DNA of 8,599 nt from a candidate division CSSED10-310 bacterium (lineage in GTDB: Bacteria; CSSED10-310; JAFGJC01): assembly GCA_016929305.1 (NCBI GenBank), contig JAFGJC010000354.1, positions 1-8,599 of the forward strand. Reading direction: 5' to 3'. Made by a program: the position numbers and the translations under genes. Below are positions 5,694-8,599 of the stretch, piece by piece; positions within the stretch are counted from its first letter, which is position 1; each line of letters opens with the position of its first letter. The notes under the pieces were generated by a model. That model ran no database searches and was not told the DNA's origin. It worked only from the letters and a program-made list of their open reading frames with translations.

Positions 5694-7628
5694 TTGGTGT
5701 TCCTGTATTTCACGTTAAAATTATTTTTCATGTCCGGAAGGTATGAAGACAGTTTCATTATCTTGATACCTCTGGCCGCGGCAAGCATTTGGCGTTTTGC
5801 ATCGTATTTGAACCAAGATTTCAGTCCATTTCTGATCATCACTGTATCTCTTGTTTTTTTCAGCTTTGGATTGGGGCAGGCACTCATTAGTACGGGCGTT
5901 CTTATATTGTTAGTGACGATTGACACCATGAGTGGGTTTGGTTCAGGTGCCAGCGTTATTTGGCTTCCATTATCGGGTGTCGTATGTGCGGGAATGTTTT
6001 GGATGATGCGCCGGGAAAGGGAGTGGTTTCGATCTCGATTTGTCAGCATTCAGAGTCGAGCTCGGGGATTGATGTCAACATCACAAAATGTGGCATTATC
6101 AGATTCGATTCCCGAAATCGATGAAGAAACTCAGATGGCAAAAGCAGTTGCAAGCGTGTTTAAAATCGATCGAATAGCGGGATGGATTCTTGAAATCATT
6201 TTTAATGTGATGCATCCACACTCATGCTTTTTCTTTTTTTTAGATACTGAAGACGGTTTCTTGAAGGTTATGAGTTTTAGGACAAAGAGTAAATATTTCA
6301 ATAAAGATGCGACATATGAACTTGATTCAAAGGGACTTTTTGCCTGGGTCGTGCAAAACAAGCGGCAATTACGACATGAACGGTTGCCCAGATCCATGCA
6401 ATTTCCGCTCTATTATACGGCAAGAGAGCGTATTTTATCCTGTATGCTCTTTCCGGTTATTAAAAACGGCGTTGTCGAAGGGATCATTGGAGTTGATAGC
6501 CGCAGAAGTTATTCATTTGGGGTTGATGAGGAGCGGATGCTGGAACAGTTTGCATCACTCATGGGTGACATCATCGAGGCGTTCAGGAATTACCAACAGA
6601 AAGTATCGCATGCGGATTCGATGGAGGCTTTTTATTCTGCAAGCAAGCGAATTCTGGAAACAAAGTTGAATCTTGGAAAGCGTTTGGATTTGTTGCTTCA
6701 AATCGGAAGCATGATAAAAAAATGCGAAGAGATGGTTATTGCGGTTCCTGGAGATGACGGCAAATTCATTTTAAGAAAATCGGAAGGGACTTTTTTACCG
6801 AAACTTTTGGGTGCAGCCATACATCCCAAGTCGGTTGTCGGGTCATTAATTCAAAAAAGTAACGACACGGTAATTTGGGAATCCGACACGAATGGTTCGT
6901 CTTTTGAGGGAATATTCACACCCGTCGAGCACAACCTGAAAATCAACTCCCTGCTTGTTGTACCGCTGCCGATGGAGGACAGATTAATGGGAGTGCTATG
7001 TCTGGCATCGCGAAGACGCGATTATTTCACGCAAAACGATAAATTTTACTTCAACTCCCTGGCAGCTCAATTCGGCTTTGCTCTGGAGAACGCTATTAAT
7101 GCACAACGGATAGAACAACTGGCTGTTACGGATGGCCTTACCGGAATATACAATCACAGATATTTTCAGGATACACTCATCCGTGAAATCAAACGTGCCG
7201 ACCGGGAACCTCGGCAGTTCAGCCTGCTGATGATTGATATCGATTATTTTAAACGTTTTAATGATACCTATGGTCATCAGGCGGGAGATGAGGTGTTGAA
7301 AGGTGTCGCACGGTTGCTGCAGGAAGAGGCCAGGGATGCCGACCTCGTTGCCCGTTACGGAGGTGAGGAATTTGTGCTGTTGCTAATCAGCTGCGACTTG
7401 AAAATGGCAGGGAAAACGGCTGAGCGAATCAGAAAACTGTGTGGAAAGAAGAAATTTACTTTTAATGGTGAATCCGTTTCGGTTACATTGAGTATTGGTG
7501 TTGCCAGTTTTCCCGACCAAGGAAGAGAACCTGCGATATTGATTTCAGCGGCTGATGCGGGTCTGTATGAGGCAAAGCGTGCCGGAAGAAACCGTGTTGT
7601 GATGCCCGGCAGTTCTAATCAGGGATAA
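5694..7628 (+). CDS. Membrane-anchored GAF-GAF-GGDEF diguanylate cyclase (5' end uncertain)
   Basis: It would make cyclic di-GMP from two GTP at the inner membrane. Counting from TTG 5694 (644 residues), the N-terminus has hydrophobic segments at about 1-13, 19-35, 46-65, 66-76 and 86-105. Two GAF-like sensor regions follow (about 145-300 and 315-470), then the GGDEF domain (about 475-637). The latter has DGLTGIYNHRYF (480-491), metal-binding D515 in MIDIDYFK, active-site GGEEF (556-560) and inhibitory-site R547-D-A-D550 exactly five residues before it. It thus looks active and feedback-inhibited. The frame is open back to 5520 inside dksA and encodes another convincing membrane helix (about 5607-5655), yet has no ATG, GTG or TTG before 5694. 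A neighbouring-frame ATG at 5560 runs hydrophobic for 35 codons to a stop at 5665. The real start is therefore probably upstream, via an unusual codon, a frameshift or a sequence error. The gene likely shares the dksA transcript. Confidence 0.88.
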   Translation: MVFLYFTLKLFFMSGRYEDSFIILIPLAAASIWRFASYLNQDFSPFLIITVSLVFFSFGLGQALISTGVLILLVTIDTMSGFGSGASVIWLPLSGVVCAGMFWMMRREREWFRSRFVSIQSRARGLMSTSQNVALSDSIPEIDEETQMAKAVASVFKIDRIAGWILEIIFNVMHPHSCFFFFLDTEDGFLKVMSFRTKSKYFNKDATYELDSKGLFAWVVQNKRQLRHERLPRSMQFPLYYTARERILSCMLFPVIKNGVVEGIIGVDSRRSYSFGVDEERMLEQFASLMGDIIEAFRNYQQKVSHADSMEAFYSASKRILETKLNLGKRLDLLLQIGSMIKKCEEMVIAVPGDDGKFILRKSEGTFLPKLLGAAIHPKSVVGSLIQKSNDTVIWESDTNGSSFEGIFTPVEHNLKINSLLVVPLPMEDRLMGVLCLASRRRDYFTQNDKFYFNSLAAQFGFALENAINAQRIEQLAVTDGLTGIYNHRYFQDTLIREIKRADREPRQFSLLMIDIDYFKRFNDTYGHQAGDEVLKGVARLLQEEARDADLVARYGGEEFVLLLISCDLKMAGKTAERIRKLCGKKKFTFNGESVSVTLSIGVASFPDQGREPAILISAADAGLYEAKRAGRNRVVMPGSSNQG

Positions 7629-7635
7629 ACGCAAA

Positions 7636-8430
7636 CTATTCCGACATTTTCACTTGATTCCAGATTTGATCCAGTTCCTCAAGTGACATTGTTTTCATGG
7701 TTTCCAATCCATTAGCGGTATCTTTAACTCGATTGAATCGGCGCTTGAATTTAGCTGTCGCTGATCGCAATGCCTCCTCAGGATGAATGTCCAGAAATCG
7801 GCTTAAATTCACTATAGCAAACAGAAGATCACCCAATTCTTCTTCCATACGCCGGGAATTGGATTTCAGTGATATTTCCTCTTGCAGTTCTGACCATTCC
7901 TCATTGACCTTCTCGAAAACATCCTGAATTTTGCTCCAGTCAAAACCATATTCAGCAGCACGTTTTTGACATTTATATGCGTACGCTAATTGAGGTAGAA
8001 CTGAGGGAATATCACCAAACGCATCATTTTTTTGAGAATCTCTGCCCTTTTCATTTCGTTTGATATCCTGCCAGTTTGTAACGACTTCTTCCGCATTCTT
8101 CACTGTGACATCTCCGAAAACATGAGGATGTCGCCGGAGTAATTTTAGTCGAATTGCATTTATGACATCATTGATATCAAAAGAATGGTTTTCTGAACCG
8201 ATCTGAGCGTGAAAAATGACTTGAAGCAGTATGTCTCCCAGTTCATCTACAATTTCATCGATCCGGTTTACATTGATGGCATCGACGAGTTCGTACGCTT
8301 CTTCGATAATATATGGTTTGAGACTGTTATGATTTTGTTGTTTGTCCCAAGGGCAGCCGTGATCACTGCGAAGCCTTTGCATGATCTCCAGCAACTCGCA
8401 AAATATTCGACATGTTTGATTTGCATTCAT
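7636..8430 (-). CDS. mazG: MazG nucleoside triphosphate pyrophosphohydrolase
   Basis: MazG hydrolyses (d)NTPs to the monophosphate and pyrophosphate, cleaning the nucleotide pool, and in E. coli is linked to lowering ppGpp. The 264-residue product is the normal full length with two MazG domains. The first has GCPWDKQQ (25-32), E43-E44-x-x-E47 and E63-L-G-D66; the second has E177-E178-x-x-E181 and E198-L-G-D201. These are the family's metal-binding EExxE...ExxD motifs, all intact. LRRHPHVFGDV (98-108) and YGFDW (161-165) are also family hallmarks. ATG 8430 is preceded on the minus strand by GGGAG at a 9-10 base spacing. The gene converges on the cyclase gene with 7 bases between stop codons and no visible terminator, and is divergent from the gene at 8551. 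Confidence 0.96.
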   Translation of the reverse strand: MNANQTCRIFCELLEIMQRLRSDHGCPWDKQQNHNSLKPYIIEEAYELVDAINVNRIDEIVDELGDILLQVIFHAQIGSENHSFDINDVINAIRLKLLRRHPHVFGDVTVKNAEEVVTNWQDIKRNEKGRDSQKNDAFGDIPSVLPQLAYAYKCQKRAAEYGFDWSKIQDVFEKVNEEWSELQEEISLKSNSRRMEEELGDLLFAIVNLSRFLDIHPEEALRSATAKFKRRFNRVKDTANGLETMKTMSLEELDQIWNQVKMSE

Positions 8431-8488
8431 GGTATTACACTCCCACTGCCATCTATCATGACTTCATAGATTTTTCAAAGAAAAATTA

Positions 8489-8517
8489 TTGTGCAATTCA
8501 ACGATTCCTTTTAATAT
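8489..8517 (+). promoter_or_regulatory. Possible promoter for the gene at 8551
   Basis: TTGTGC (8489-8494), a 17-base spacer and TAATAT (8512-8517) form a moderate sigma70-like match inside the AT-rich 120-base divergent gap between mazG and the next gene. The transcript would begin near 8524, about 14 bases before the ribosome binding site. Confidence 0.4.
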
Positions 8518-8550
8518 AGAGCAATTGAGTGTCTTTTGGGAGGAGTTCAC

Positions 8551-8599
8551 ATGCAGCGTATAATATTCTGGTTGATAGCGCTTTCTATGGTCTTATGTC
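8551..8599 (+). CDS. Start of an exported or membrane protein, cut by the window edge
   Basis: ATG 8551 follows a strong GGGAGGAG (8538-8545) with five bases between. The 16 visible codons read M-Q-R-I-I-F-W-L-I-A-L-S-M-V-L-C: one Arg followed by an unbroken hydrophobic run, as in a signal peptide or first membrane helix. The Cys lacks a standard lipobox before it. The product cannot be identified from this fragment. Confidence 0.65.
   Translation, partial: MQRIIFWLIALSMVLC

Noticed and set aside
7629..7635. A bidirectional terminator between the cyclase gene and mazG
   Set aside because: Only 7 bases separate the stop codons and no stem with a T run is visible around them.
1..8599. CRISPR array, tRNA or rRNA gene, insertion-sequence transposase
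   Set aside because: No regularly spaced repeats, no cloverleaf or rRNA-like stretch and no transposase were seen; the only mobility gene is the serine recombinase.
8551..8599. Lipoprotein signal peptide in the partial last gene
   Set aside because: The residues before the Cys (M-V-L) do not fit the usual lipobox, and only 16 codons are visible.

Overview
The window looks like the chromosome of a Gram-negative-type bacterium, probably from a poorly cultivated lineage. It is moderately AT-rich, with sigma70-like TTGACA promoters and strong GGAGG ribosome binding sites. It carries a DksA-type RNA polymerase factor, a diguanylate cyclase, a MazG pyrophosphohydrolase and a DUF2723 membrane glycosyltransferase-like protein with a TPR tail. 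DUF2723 proteins are frequent in Bacteroidota-related and candidate phyla, but nothing here fixes the taxon, so the phylum is left open.

Left region (1-2644): a large serine recombinase gene with its own promoter reads rightward into a convergent comM/yifB gene. That gene is cut off immediately after its conserved sensor-1 sequence AAMNP, just where the family normally continues with CPCG. The best reading is that the left edge of the window is the recombinase-bearing end of an integrated element, with the attachment junction near 1583-1590. The missing 3' third of comM is not present to the left in this window, so the far end of the element, or a rearrangement, lies outside. The recombinase frame crosses the junction: its last codons and stop lie in host comM DNA read antisense. 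An imperfect repeat of the junction sequence occurs at 14-36, just before the recombinase promoter.

Middle region (2645-5193): a 746-residue DUF2723/GT-C-like protein on the minus strand, with a soluble C-terminal TPR domain and an altered signature motif (N-H-G-E where D-S-G-E is usual). It is divergent from dksA, which has a strong promoter at 5127-5155.

Right region (5194-8599): a DksA-like zinc-finger factor is followed, in probable operon, by a membrane-anchored GAF-GAF-GGDEF protein with an intact GGEEF active site and RxxD inhibitory site. The 5' end of this second gene is unclear: the frame is open back into dksA but lacks a normal start. A convergent mazG (minus strand) ends 7 bases from it. 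A further gene begins at 8551 with a strong ribosome binding site and leaves the window after 16 codons. Together dksA, the cyclase and mazG suggest housekeeping nucleotide-signalling functions. The comM insertion is the most notable biology in the window.
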